A DNA stretch of 38,763 nt from Acidobacteriota bacterium (GTDB lineage Bacteria > Acidobacteriota > Thermoanaerobaculia > Multivoradales > SZUA-115): assembly GCA_024277255.1 (NCBI GenBank), contig JAJRVQ010000159.1, positions 1-38,763 of the forward strand, written 5' to 3'. Shown piece after piece: positions 21,908-29,206 of this stretch (positions are counted from its first letter, which is position 1; each line of letters begins with the position of its first letter). Position numbers and translations under genes: made by a program. Under the pieces are notes generated by a model. The model saw only the letters and a list, made by a program, of their open reading frames with translations. It did not search any database and was not told the DNA's origin.

Positions 21908-22801
21908 CTAGTGTACCTCGGAGGGCGTTGCGGGACGGACTTCTGCAAGATCTTCCGTATCGTTCATGGTGTTGGACCACAAAGCCCACTGGAACGCCTC
22001 CACTTTCGTGGCTCTGAAAATCGTATTGTGCCGTTCCTTGGGCCGCGGGGAGTATTGCCAGATCAGGGTTGGTGGAGCCTCCGCCGCTAGGATCGCCGAG
22101 AGCATCTCCGTGTGCGGTTGGATATCCTGTGTGTTGGCTGCCGTGAACCAGAAGCGAACCTCCTTGCTGCTCAACGATGGCAGTCGGGAAGAGGCATGGC
22201 GTACAAGATAGTGATCGTTCCAGTGCAGGGCAGGATCCATCGCGATGTAGACGTCAAACATCGTTGGTGCTAGCAAGAGCGTTTCCACCACAAAGAGGCC
22301 TGCAGCGGATTCGCCCACGATGGCTCGCTGGTTGTCCACGCGGTAGCGCTCTTCGATGGCCGGAAAGAGTTCATTCTTGATGAAGGCGCGAAAGGCGCTT
22401 GCGCCATCCGTGACGGGCGCGATCTTCGCGTCGGAGGCGATGTTCGACGGACCGGTGAGATCCCGCCTCCTTTCGGTGTTCTCGATACCGACGACGATCA
22501 CCGGCGCGATTTCGCTCTGTTCCACCAGTTCGGCGATGGTGTTGGCGATGTGAGGAAAGTCCTCGTGTACACCTCCGTCGGGCATGTAGAGAACAGGATA
22601 GCTACGCTGCGTCGTGGAGTAATCCGCAGGCGTCCAGACGCAGATCACCCGCGTTTCATCCAAGATCTTTGACTGGATTTGAAAGGTTTCATGTCGCGGC
22701 ACGGGATCATTGGGGACTGGTGGTTTTGCCACGGAACAACCCGCCGCGAAGACAAGCGCGATGAAACAGAGCGGCATATTCCGTTTGTGATTTGAGGTCA
22801 T
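21908..22801 (-). CDS. Putative esterase lipoprotein (esterase D / enterochelin-esterase-like alpha/beta hydrolase)
   Basis: The product is 297 residues from the ATG at 22801 (ribosome site GGAGAA). The N-terminus 'CFIALVFAAGC' is a plausible lipobox with Cys22. The alpha/beta-hydrolase pattern is clear: 'YPVLYMPDGGVHEDFPHIAN', 'VVGIENTERRRDLTGPSN', and the nucleophile elbow 'VGESAAG' with Ser165. The acid and histidine would lie in the C-terminal half ('PRPKERHNTIFRA' offers the His). The closest architecture is the Fes/IroE/YieL group of esterases with a two-strand N-terminus. Placement directly upstream of the metal-efflux genes could mean a siderophore or metallophore link, but this may be coincidental. 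Confidence 0.8.
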   Translation of the reverse strand: MTSNHKRNMPLCFIALVFAAGCSVAKPPVPNDPVPRHETFQIQSKILDETRVICVWTPADYSTTQRSYPVLYMPDGGVHEDFPHIANTIAELVEQSEIAPVIVVGIENTERRRDLTGPSNIASDAKIAPVTDGASAFRAFIKNELFPAIEERYRVDNQRAIVGESAAGLFVVETLLLAPTMFDVYIAMDPALHWNDHYLVRHASSRLPSLSSKEVRFWFTAANTQDIQPHTEMLSAILAAEAPPTLIWQYSPRPKERHNTIFRATKVEAFQWALWSNTMNDTEDLAEVRPATPSEVH

Positions 22802-23059
22802 CGTTTCTCCAGAGTTGGGAGGGAGCCACACCCCTCACGGCACGCTGCGACGGCGTGGCGCCTGACCCTATCGCGAGATCGCATGATGCGAAGCCATCCG
22901 CGAGGATCGAATCCAGCTGCGTCCGACATCCTGTGCCGGTGACAACGCCGCTGCTGCGTAGCGGTGCAGGAAGTGGAGTATGCCGCTAGGAAGCGTTCGC
23001 GGCTCCAACCGGTGATGATCTTTCCGCGATTTGCGTCCCGCAGCTGCCACAATAGGCCG

Positions 23060-23548
23060 ATGAGCGGCTTTGAGCCATCGGCTTCGACCTATGTCGTCAA
23101 GAAGGCCAGGCGCTGGCCGCGAGCGCGCGCCGCGCAAGAGGGCGTTCACGTGGTGCTCTATGACGGCGTCTGCGGCCTGTGCGATCGTTCGGTGCGATTC
23201 CTTCTCGATGTCGATCGCGAAGGTGTCCTGCACTACAGCCCGTTGCAGGGCGAACTCGCGGGCAGGCTCAGCCAACGGCGGGCCCTCGACTTGGATCTGG
23301 GGTGGGTGGTGTTCGTCGAAGAGATGGGCAGTGACCGCGAGCGGGTCAGCACCGCCTCCACGGCGGTGCTACGGATTCTGCATGTGATCGGAGGACCGTG
23401 GAGTTTCCTCTACTGGTTACGCCTCGTGCCGCGACCTTTGCGCGACCTGGTCTACGGTTGGATTGCCTCCGGTCGCTACCGCTGGTTCGGCAAGTTCGAC
23501 AGCTGCAAGGTTCCCTCACCCGAACTGCGTCGGCGATTTCTCTCATGA
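23060..23548 (+). CDS. DCC-family thiol-disulfide oxidoreductase-like protein (DUF393)
   Basis: The product is 162 residues. The defining motif appears as 'YDGVCGLCDRSVRFLL', with D-G-x-C-x-x-C and the following D-R-S-V-R-F-L. The middle 'LHYSPLQGELAG' and the C-terminal 'SFLYWLRLVPRPLRDLVYGW' match the usual DUF393 layout, ending in 'RYRWFGKFDSCKVPSPELR' with an additional Cys. It probably adopts a thioredoxin-like fold, with an unproven redox role. The ATG at 23060 is chosen over an upstream GTG frame that adds 32 basic residues; the ribosome site is weak. It is transcribed divergently from the esterase. Confidence 0.85.
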   Translation: MSGFEPSASTYVVKKARRWPRARAAQEGVHVVLYDGVCGLCDRSVRFLLDVDREGVLHYSPLQGELAGRLSQRRALDLDLGWVVFVEEMGSDRERVSTASTAVLRILHVIGGPWSFLYWLRLVPRPLRDLVYGWIASGRYRWFGKFDSCKVPSPELRRRFLS

Positions 23549-23816
23549 GGTTGTGAGGTGCCAGCGCAACAATCTCTAGTGCCATCGATGCTTTGTTCGA
23601 AGCCAGGGAGGGTGTGCCGGGTGTAGAATTGGATCGAAGTCTCCTGCGTAGAGAGATTATGGTTCTTTACAGCGTACCGAGCGGGCATGCTGAAGGGGGC
23701 GCTCGTATCGGCATCGGGCAGTCGCGGTGGATGCTTTGCCGAGTGGGCTGCTGCGCGGCCCGCCGATGGGTTGGGACATTTGGGTGCCGGAAATCCAAGT
23801 CGACTGAGGAGAGGCA

Positions 23817-24329
23817 ATGAGCTACAAATCGGATTTCATGTTACTGGGTCTTCCTCTCGTCCATGTTGCATCCGGCAGAATGGAGAATGGACGCTACAGG
23901 AGAGGAATCGCCAAAGGCTGGATCGCCGTTGGCGATATTTCTTTCGGGGTCCTCTTTTCGCTGGGAGGGGTCGCTGTTGGTGGCATTGCCGTTGGAGGGC
24001 TGGCGGTTGGCCTCGTGTCGTTGGCCGGTTTGGCGATCGGTGGGCTTGCCCTGGGGGGCGTAGCCGCCGGAATTCTGGCTGCCGGAGGTGCCGCGTTGGC
24101 ATGGGAAGCCGCTTTCGGTGGTTTGGCGGTGGCCCATGAATTTGCACTGGGAGGTTTGGCCATCGCCAACCATGCCAATGATCAGGTTGCCAGAGATTAT
24201 TTTGCTAGCAGCTGTTTCTTCCTACCCATCAGGCTGCTGACAGACTATTCACGATGGTTCCTGTTGCTGTTGATTCTTCCGGTGGCTCAGGGCTTGCTGC
24301 GGCTGAGGAAGCGCGGTGGTTCGGCGTGA
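23817..24329 (+). CDS. Tandem glycine-pentad repeat membrane-type protein, function unknown
   Basis: The product is 170 residues. After a polar start, residues 50-94 form nine consecutive five-residue units of the form [G/A]-[G/L/I]-[V/I/L]-[A/S]-[V/L/I/A] (GGVAV, GGIAV, GGLAV, GLVSL, AGLAI, GGLAL, GGVAA, GILAA, GGAAL). Two more units lie at 101-105 and 112-116. The C-terminus has a hydrophobic span (about 146-160) and a basic tail. The strict five-residue spacing recalls pentapeptide-repeat beta-helices, but the composition could equally make close-packed membrane helices. An excellent ribosome site (GAGGAG) supports translation. Function unknown. Confidence 0.7.
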   Translation: MSYKSDFMLLGLPLVHVASGRMENGRYRRGIAKGWIAVGDISFGVLFSLGGVAVGGIAVGGLAVGLVSLAGLAIGGLALGGVAAGILAAGGAALAWEAAFGGLAVAHEFALGGLAIANHANDQVARDYFASSCFFLPIRLLTDYSRWFLLLLILPVAQGLLRLRKRGGSA

Positions 24330-24407
24330 CACTTCTGCCGAGGTGCCTCGCCCGCCGCAATTCTGCTGCACTGCATGGTGGCGGATGAGCCTGGTCATTG
24401 GGCGCAG

Positions 24408-24869
24408 ATGAATCGAAGGGTAACGGTGCGAGCAGCAGGACCGGACGACTCCGTCGCCTGGTTGCAGCTGCGTCAGGCTCTGTGGCCGGAGGGTTCCGAG
24501 GCCGAGCACCGCGAGGAGATGGATCGGTTCTTTGCCGGTGAGTTCCCGCGCGACCCGTGGGCTGTGTTCCTCGCTGAAGCTGAAGACGGGTGCGTAGTCG
24601 GTCTCGCCGAGTTGTCTCTTCGGCCTTACGCCGAGGGCTGCCGAACCAGTCCGGTGGCCTATCTGGAAGGTTGGTTTGTTCTGCCTGAGGCTCGAAGAAA
24701 TGGCGTCGGGCGTGCGCTGGTTGCGGCCGCGGAGAGATGGGGGCGCTCGCAAGGCTGCGCCGAGTTTGCCTCGGACACATCCGTGGACAACCAAGTCAGC
24801 GCTGCCGCCCACCGATCGCTCGGCTTTGCCGACCTGGGCACGGTACGTTGCTTTCGAAAGGAGCTGTAG
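24408..24869 (+). CDS. AAC(6')-like aminoglycoside N-acetyltransferase (GNAT)
   Basis: The product is 153 residues from the ATG at 24408; an upstream ATG at 24375 would add 11. It follows the AAC(6')-I pattern closely: 'AWLQLRQALWPEG', 'EHREEMDRFFAGE', 'VGLAELSLRPYAEGCRTSPV', 'AYLEGWFVLPEARRNGVGRA', 'CAEFASDTSVDN' and 'AHRSLGF'. The acetyl-CoA P-loop is R-R-N-G-V-G. It should transfer acetyl from acetyl-CoA to the 6'-amine of an aminoglycoside, but activity against drugs is not proven. Neither start has a clear ribosome site. The gene is followed after 13 bp by an attC-like hairpin, so it may be an integron cassette. Confidence 0.85.
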   Translation: MNRRVTVRAAGPDDSVAWLQLRQALWPEGSEAEHREEMDRFFAGEFPRDPWAVFLAEAEDGCVVGLAELSLRPYAEGCRTSPVAYLEGWFVLPEARRNGVGRALVAAAERWGRSQGCAEFASDTSVDNQVSAAAHRSLGFADLGTVRCFRKEL

Positions 24870-24881
24870 GATGCCGCTGCC

Positions 24882-24929
24882 GTCCAACAAGCTGATGCAG
24901 CGGACCGGCTTCGCCGGCCGCTGATCGGC
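24882..24929 (+). repeat. attC-like hairpin after the acetyltransferase gene
   Basis: GTCCAAC (24882-24888) fits the attC R'' consensus RYYYAAC. It is followed by a long imperfect inverted repeat. The left arm 24891-24909 and right arm 24913-24929 pair over 17 positions (one G-T wobble) around a 3-nt loop. Two unpaired bases (G24897 and A24904) lie on the same arm, like the extrahelical bases of attC sites. A matching R' box (GTTRRRY) is not found at the expected place, so this is a degenerate or partial site, or a related intergenic repeat. Confidence 0.45.
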
Positions 24930-24958
24930 AAGATATCCGGCGCAACGAGGGGATCGTA

Positions 24959-25339
24959 ATGTCAGCCACCACCAACATCGGTCAACGTCTGGTGCCTGCC
25001 CTGCTTGTCCGAGACATGGGCCAGACGCTGAAGTTCTACCGCCGGTTGGGCTTTCGGCTGACCGGTTGCCATCCGGCGGAGGCGACGGCGACCTGGGCCG
25101 AGGTTCAGCGGGATGCGGTGATCTTTCAGTTTCACACCGAGCCGCCCTGTGGGACCCCGCCCGAGCCGGTGTGCAGCGGGACCTTCTACCTCTTCCCGGC
25201 GAGTGTTACGGAGCTGGCCGAGGAGCTTCGCGGCAAGGTTGAGTTCGCCTGGGGCCCGGAAGTGATGGACCATGGAATGCGCGAGTTCGGAATCCAAGAC
25301 CCGAATGGCTACTATCTGGCCTTCACCGAGCCTGCTTGA
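24959..25339 (+). CDS. VOC-family (glyoxalase/bleomycin-resistance-like) protein
   Basis: The product is 126 residues. It starts 'LVPALLVRDMGQTLKFYRRL' and continues 'GFRLTGCHPAE', the usual first beta-alpha-beta unit of the vicinal oxygen chelate fold. The end 'GMREFGIQDPNGYYLAFTEP' carries the conserved F-x-D-P-x-G-x-x-x-x-F strand with the Glu position that usually ligates metal. Substrate unknown; such proteins range from antibiotic-binding to dioxygenases. The ribosome site is GAGGGGAT before ATG. It lies 90 bp after the acetyltransferase gene on the same strand, separated by the attC-like hairpin. Confidence 0.85.
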   Translation: MSATTNIGQRLVPALLVRDMGQTLKFYRRLGFRLTGCHPAEATATWAEVQRDAVIFQFHTEPPCGTPPEPVCSGTFYLFPASVTELAEELRGKVEFAWGPEVMDHGMREFGIQDPNGYYLAFTEPA

Positions 25340-25344
25340 CGGCC

Positions 25345-25401
25345 GATCGATGTCTCATCCGTTTTGGGAACAGATCGAGGTCTCACCCGCTTCGGGGACA
25401 G
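25345..25401. repeat. Two tandem imperfect 29-bp repeats, possible mobile-element end
   Basis: The units at 25345-25373 and 25373-25401 share 24 of 29 positions and overlap by one base: GATCGA-GTCTCA-CCG-TT-GGG-ACAG with substitutions between. Read on the minus strand, each begins CTGT-CCC. Multiple short repeats beginning TGT at a terminus are typical of IS21-family ends. No transposase gene adjoins, so this could be a solo end or relic. It lies between the VOC gene and the PIN toxin stop. Confidence 0.5.
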
Positions 25402-25423
25402 TCCGGTGATCGATGCCGATCGG

Positions 25424-25909
25424 TTATCCCTCCTCGCGGTCGAGGATTTCCTGAATCAACTCTCGTGAGATGCGGAAATCCGCTCGCAGCAAGGCTTCAA
25501 AGGCACTGCGAGCCGAGGGGATCAAGCCTCTGGATCGGGCCATTCCAACTACGGCGGCCGTACCGGCGACAGTCAAATCTCGATCCTGCGCCTCCCGCCG
25601 GGCGAGGCGGTCGTCCATCAAGATCAGCACCGGCCCTTTGTGTACCCGAGCCGTTATCAAGGTGCTCCACTCGCCGGCACCGAGGTGCGGAGGCCGCTGT
25701 GGGTCCTCGGGGTCACTCTTTCTGCGAACGAGCCAACCCTCCTCGATTGCCTGGAGGATGGCTCGCTCCGGCCCCCCCGCTCGCGACAGTTCGAGGAAGA
25801 CCGCGGTGGTCATCTCGACTCGACCGAAGAGGTCCCGCAGCCACTCTAGACCGTTGATTCGAGCGAGGCCGATCAGAGGGCTGGTGTCGGTCAGGACGAG
25901 GCGAGCCAC
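25424..25909 (-). CDS. PIN-domain (DUF3368-like) toxin
   Basis: The product is 161 residues from the GTG at 25909, which overlaps the antitoxin stop by 19 bp. The open frame extends further upstream, but that part is antisense-like low-complexity sequence. It begins 'VLTDTSPLIGLARI', the first PIN strand with catalytic Asp. The middle 'TTAVFLELSRAGGPERAI' carries the acidic residue of the second motif, and 'ILMDDRLARREAQDRDL' the third pair of acidic residues. It ends 'SRELIQEILDREE', the helix typical of DUF3368. It is probably an RNase that cleaves tRNA or mRNA when the antitoxin is lost. Confidence 0.85.
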   Translation of the reverse strand: MARLVLTDTSPLIGLARINGLEWLRDLFGRVEMTTAVFLELSRAGGPERAILQAIEEGWLVRRKSDPEDPQRPPHLGAGEWSTLITARVHKGPVLILMDDRLARREAQDRDLTVAGTAAVVGMARSRGLIPSARSAFEALLRADFRISRELIQEILDREEG

Positions 25910-26235
25910 TCGTCCAGACTCTCCAGCTGCGCGGCCGCTTCGGCGCGGCCACCGGCCGCAACCGGAATACCGAGACGCGAGAGGTGGCTCACCAGCTCGG
26001 ATACCGGCCTCGCGGCCACCTGCGCCGCCCGTCCCAGCGACAGCGCTCCGTCCTTGAACAGCGCAACGGCCAGCGCAAGTCTCAAGTCCGCCTCTTCCGC
26101 GGCCTCTCCTGCCGACAAGTGGAGAAGCAGCGCCTCCGGCAGATCTCCCTTGAGCACCAACACCGGGCCCTTGACCGCGCATCGCAGTGCCTCAGACGGA
26201 TTGTTCTTGAGCTGTCGAACATTGACACAGTGCAT
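25891..26235 (-). CDS. UPF0175-type antitoxin
   Basis: The product is 114 residues from the ATG at 26235, with GGGAGG 6 nt upstream; a longer frame adds 15 residues. Features: 'VRQLKNNPSEALRCAVKGPV' (a Phd-like N-terminal DNA-binding or partner segment), then 'ADLRLALAVALFKDGALSLG' and 'AAQVAARPVSELVSHLSRLG', the characteristic UPF0175 helix-turn-helix. It should neutralise the adjacent PIN toxin and repress its own promoter. The two genes overlap, so toxin and antitoxin are translationally coupled. Confidence 0.85.
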   Translation of the reverse strand: MHCVNVRQLKNNPSEALRCAVKGPVLVLKGDLPEALLLHLSAGEAAEEADLRLALAVALFKDGALSLGRAAQVAARPVSELVSHLSRLGIPVAAGGRAEAAAQLESLDEWLASS

Positions 26236-26404
26236 GGGAACCTCCCGTAGGAACCTAGCGCAGTTTCGCCGAAAAATCAATCCTGACTGCTGGTTGAGGA
26301 GGGCTGCCCACAGTGCTGCTCAGGGTGGCGTCCGATACACAAATCACTTGGATTCAATGGCTTAGGAATCGGGTGGCACTTGTGGAGTGGCCAGCGTCCG
26401 CTTC

Positions 26405-29206
26405 TCAGCGGCGCGCGGCCCGTTGTTCGAGGATGACCGTTCGCAAGTGGCCGGTGAGTTCGTCGAGCATCGCGCTGGGATCGCGGTCGGCGAAGGGGCC
26501 GCCGGTGCATTGGAAGACTAACCGTTGAGATTGCTTGTCCGTGACCAACTTGGCCGAGGGTTCGTTATCAGGCTCGGTGGCTTTGGCCCGTTCGCTGGTT
26601 CCATGGACCTCGCTTGGAGTGGTCTTCTTTTCCTCGGCCTCTGTTGTCCCGTCGCCCTTGTCCGGTGTTCCCTTCTCTGCCTTCAGCCGGGCCAACCAGC
26701 GCTCCAGGGCTCGTCGCAACGGTGCCGAGGAGCGCTGCGCCGCTTCCGTCACCAGGTCGGTGAGCTGGAAGTCTTCGCTCACCAAAGAGCCATCGCAGGC
26801 CGAGAGGATCTCGATCCAGGGCCTAGGCTTGGTCTCTCCAGTCTCTCCGTAGGTGTCTTGGACGCGACCGAGTGCGATCGAGAGGTCTAGCCATAGGGCG
26901 AGCACCGCTTCGGGGTCGCCGCGCAAGGCGACGCCCGAGGAGATCTTGAACGAAGGCAAGAGGGTCTTGCGCCCCGCGGGCAGCTTCGCGGTGAAGCGGG
27001 CGACCGTGGCGCGAGTGCCGTTTGTCCCGTGGCCGGTTTCCTTGAGGCGAAACGTCAGCCCAGGGATTGTGAGTGTGTCGTACTGTGCCGCCAAGTGGCG
27101 GCCGGCGCCATGGAGCGAGCTGAAGGTGCGCCCGATCAGCGCCTCCGGGTGGCGTGGTGAGCGAGGGTTCCAGGCGAAGAGGGCGTCGCAGACCATCAAC
27201 AGCGCCGCCACCGGGTCTTCCTCCACCGTTACGGTGAGCGTCGTCACGCGATCCAAGACAATGGCGCGCACCACGTGGCGGTGAATCTCCGGCTCCAGGC
27301 CGCTTTCGGCCATCAAGCCGTGGACGTACCAGGCGGCGAGGATCGCCGGCTCGGGTTCGCCGCACCGCGCCAGCCGCTCCTGCTGCCAGCGCTCAATCGC
27401 CTCCCACTCTGCGTGTGTGAAGAGGTGTGGCGTGCGGCGAAGAGTTTCGAGCGCCGAGCCGGCGACGGCGCGGGCGGCGCCGTGGAGCGACTCCTTGAGC
27501 TGGTCGAGCACCGGTTCGCTCTGGCGCACCAGGTCACGAAAAGTCGGCAACCCAGAACCGCCCGGCGGAAAGAGCAGGTTGCCAAAATCGTGGAGCAGGG
27601 CGGCGACGGCGAAGCCACGGCGCAGCTTCGGGGAGAGCAACCGCGGGGTCAACGTACTCTTAACCTTCTCCGCGAGGTGGCTCCAGAGAGAGTCGTAGTT
27701 CTTTCCGTCGCCCTTCCCGCAGTCTTTCTCACCGTCCCCGAGACTGCCCAGGAACTCTCCCGCGATGTAGACCTCGAAGACGTGCTGCACGTGGCCGGTG
27801 GCGAGTTCGCGACCGCTCGCTTCGCCCGAGCGCTCGATCCGTCTCAGCAGCTCCGCCAGGTCGAGCCCCACATCGAGACCGACAACCTGCTCGGCGTGGT
27901 GGACCACCAACCGGCGCAAGGCGCGGCTCAAGAGGCGCGGCCGGAACCGGTAGTCGGCCCGCCGCCCAAAGAGAAAGAAGCGTACCGTTTCGCGCAACAC
28001 ATAGACCAACGCTCGCCGGTAACGCCGCAGGCGCGCGCTCGAAACCCCGTTCGTTCCGGTGTTGGGATCCAATTCGTGCCGCATCAACTCGTAGCACAGC
28101 CAGAGGCGCAGCCAGGGGGAGATGTAGTTGGCGCGGAAGCCTCTGGGTTCCCACTTCTGAATGCCGTTCTCTGTTTGGCGACCGTCGTGAGGGGACCACT
28201 CGGCGAGGAAGCGGGCGGTGGCGGAGGTCATGGCTGGACGCATCGCTTCCCAGTTCTGATCGGTGCCGTTTCTGTCGAGCTGATGGAGTAGTGCTGTTAA
28301 CCGGCTTAGCCACCAGAGCTTCCCTTGATCGTTGCTTGAATCCTCTTTGGGGAGGCCGCTTCCGACCTCCCCAAAGAGAGCTTCGAGCACATCGATCAGA
28401 GATAGATGGTCAGGAGCTAGGTCTTCTCTAGGGCCTGGTGCTATCAGATCGATCCATCTCTTGAGTTCATCGATCCGTTGGCGCTGTTGATTCGAGAAAT
28501 TTCGCTCGAAGGGCAGATTCACATCTACGAGAAGGGCAGCCTGGACCAGCGTTCTGAGCGCGTCCTCGACTGCCGGGTTTAGTTCCGCAGGCAAGTAGTT
28601 CAGCTTGAGATTCTCCAGCTTCTTCCTTGCTTCGCTTGAGAGGAAGGTCTCCCGGTTCTCGTCGTCGAAGAGATCTCTGGAGGCGGCGAGGTAGTGCTTG
28701 ACGTCGAGAAGGGTCTTGAATCTGTCGAAGAGGGTGAGCAAGTTTCGCCAAGTCTGCACATGACTAAGCAGCTCTTGGGTGTTCGGTGTGCACCGAGGCA
28801 CCAGGAGCCAAAGCTCCGAACCTGACCAGCAGGCTGCCTCCAATCGCTGACCACAGATCAGGGTAGGATTTGATTCATCAGAGTCAGTTTGGATTTGCCA
28901 TGTTCTGATCGGTGCGCTATCGATATTGAACCCTTGTAGTTGGGTTTCGAGATCCAGCTTTTCGGACTCGCCGAACTCTCCCGCTTCGGCTCGATGAAGC
29001 ACGGCGCCGTCCTCAGTACGCAGGAGCGCCTGCACTCTCCGGTCTATGGTTCTCCCAAAGGTGTTAGCGAGGGCCTGCAGAACGCTTTGCGGAAGCTTGG
29101 CCGGAGTCTGCCCTTGTTCCGCTTGCTGGTGGTCGACCTTTTTGAGGTAGCGTAGAGCATGGCCGACGAGGTCGGCAGCGCGCTTGTAGACGAGACTCTC
29201 GCTCAT
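26405..29206 (-). CDS. Large HD-domain protein, terminal gene of the KAP/GAF-kinase operon
   Basis: The product is 933 residues with no signal peptide or obvious membrane span. An HD phosphohydrolase core lies at about 465-690: 'GHVQHVFEVYIAG' (H471/H475), 'VAALLHDFGN' (H539-D540), 'AAWYVHGLMAE' (H629) and 'LLMVCDALFAW' (D674), all needed for a metal site. There is no GYP motif, so it is not a canonical c-di-GMP HD-GYP enzyme. The N-terminal 460 residues are mostly helical with no recognised domain. The C-terminus (700-840) has beta-rich parts ('LTIPGLTFRLKETGHGT'), then a charged linker (845-890) and a short tail. It starts within the stop of the receiver gene (ATGA). I infer an effector hydrolase controlled by the upstream phosphorelay. 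Confidence 0.75.
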   Translation of the reverse strand: MSESLVYKRAADLVGHALRYLKKVDHQQAEQGQTPAKLPQSVLQALANTFGRTIDRRVQALLRTEDGAVLHRAEAGEFGESEKLDLETQLQGFNIDSAPIRTWQIQTDSDESNPTLICGQRLEAACWSGSELWLLVPRCTPNTQELLSHVQTWRNLLTLFDRFKTLLDVKHYLAASRDLFDDENRETFLSSEARKKLENLKLNYLPAELNPAVEDALRTLVQAALLVDVNLPFERNFSNQQRQRIDELKRWIDLIAPGPREDLAPDHLSLIDVLEALFGEVGSGLPKEDSSNDQGKLWWLSRLTALLHQLDRNGTDQNWEAMRPAMTSATARFLAEWSPHDGRQTENGIQKWEPRGFRANYISPWLRLWLCYELMRHELDPNTGTNGVSSARLRRYRRALVYVLRETVRFFLFGRRADYRFRPRLLSRALRRLVVHHAEQVVGLDVGLDLAELLRRIERSGEASGRELATGHVQHVFEVYIAGEFLGSLGDGEKDCGKGDGKNYDSLWSHLAEKVKSTLTPRLLSPKLRRGFAVAALLHDFGNLLFPPGGSGLPTFRDLVRQSEPVLDQLKESLHGAARAVAGSALETLRRTPHLFTHAEWEAIERWQQERLARCGEPEPAILAAWYVHGLMAESGLEPEIHRHVVRAIVLDRVTTLTVTVEEDPVAALLMVCDALFAWNPRSPRHPEALIGRTFSSLHGAGRHLAAQYDTLTIPGLTFRLKETGHGTNGTRATVARFTAKLPAGRKTLLPSFKISSGVALRGDPEAVLALWLDLSIALGRVQDTYGETGETKPRPWIEILSACDGSLVSEDFQLTDLVTEAAQRSSAPLRRALERWLARLKAEKGTPDKGDGTTEAEEKKTTPSEVHGTSERAKATEPDNEPSAKLVTDKQSQRLVFQCTGGPFADRDPSAMLDELTGHLRTVILEQRAARR

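Noticed and set aside
24959..25339. VOC gene as a second integron cassette
   Set aside because: No attC-like hairpin follows it, and the GTTGGGC at about 25044-25050 lies inside the coding region and is probably chance.
25910..26182. Upstream extension of the PIN toxin frame
   Set aside because: This stretch is antisense-like, Gly/Arg-rich and lies fully within the antitoxin gene in another frame. The GTG at 25909 gives a normal PIN length.
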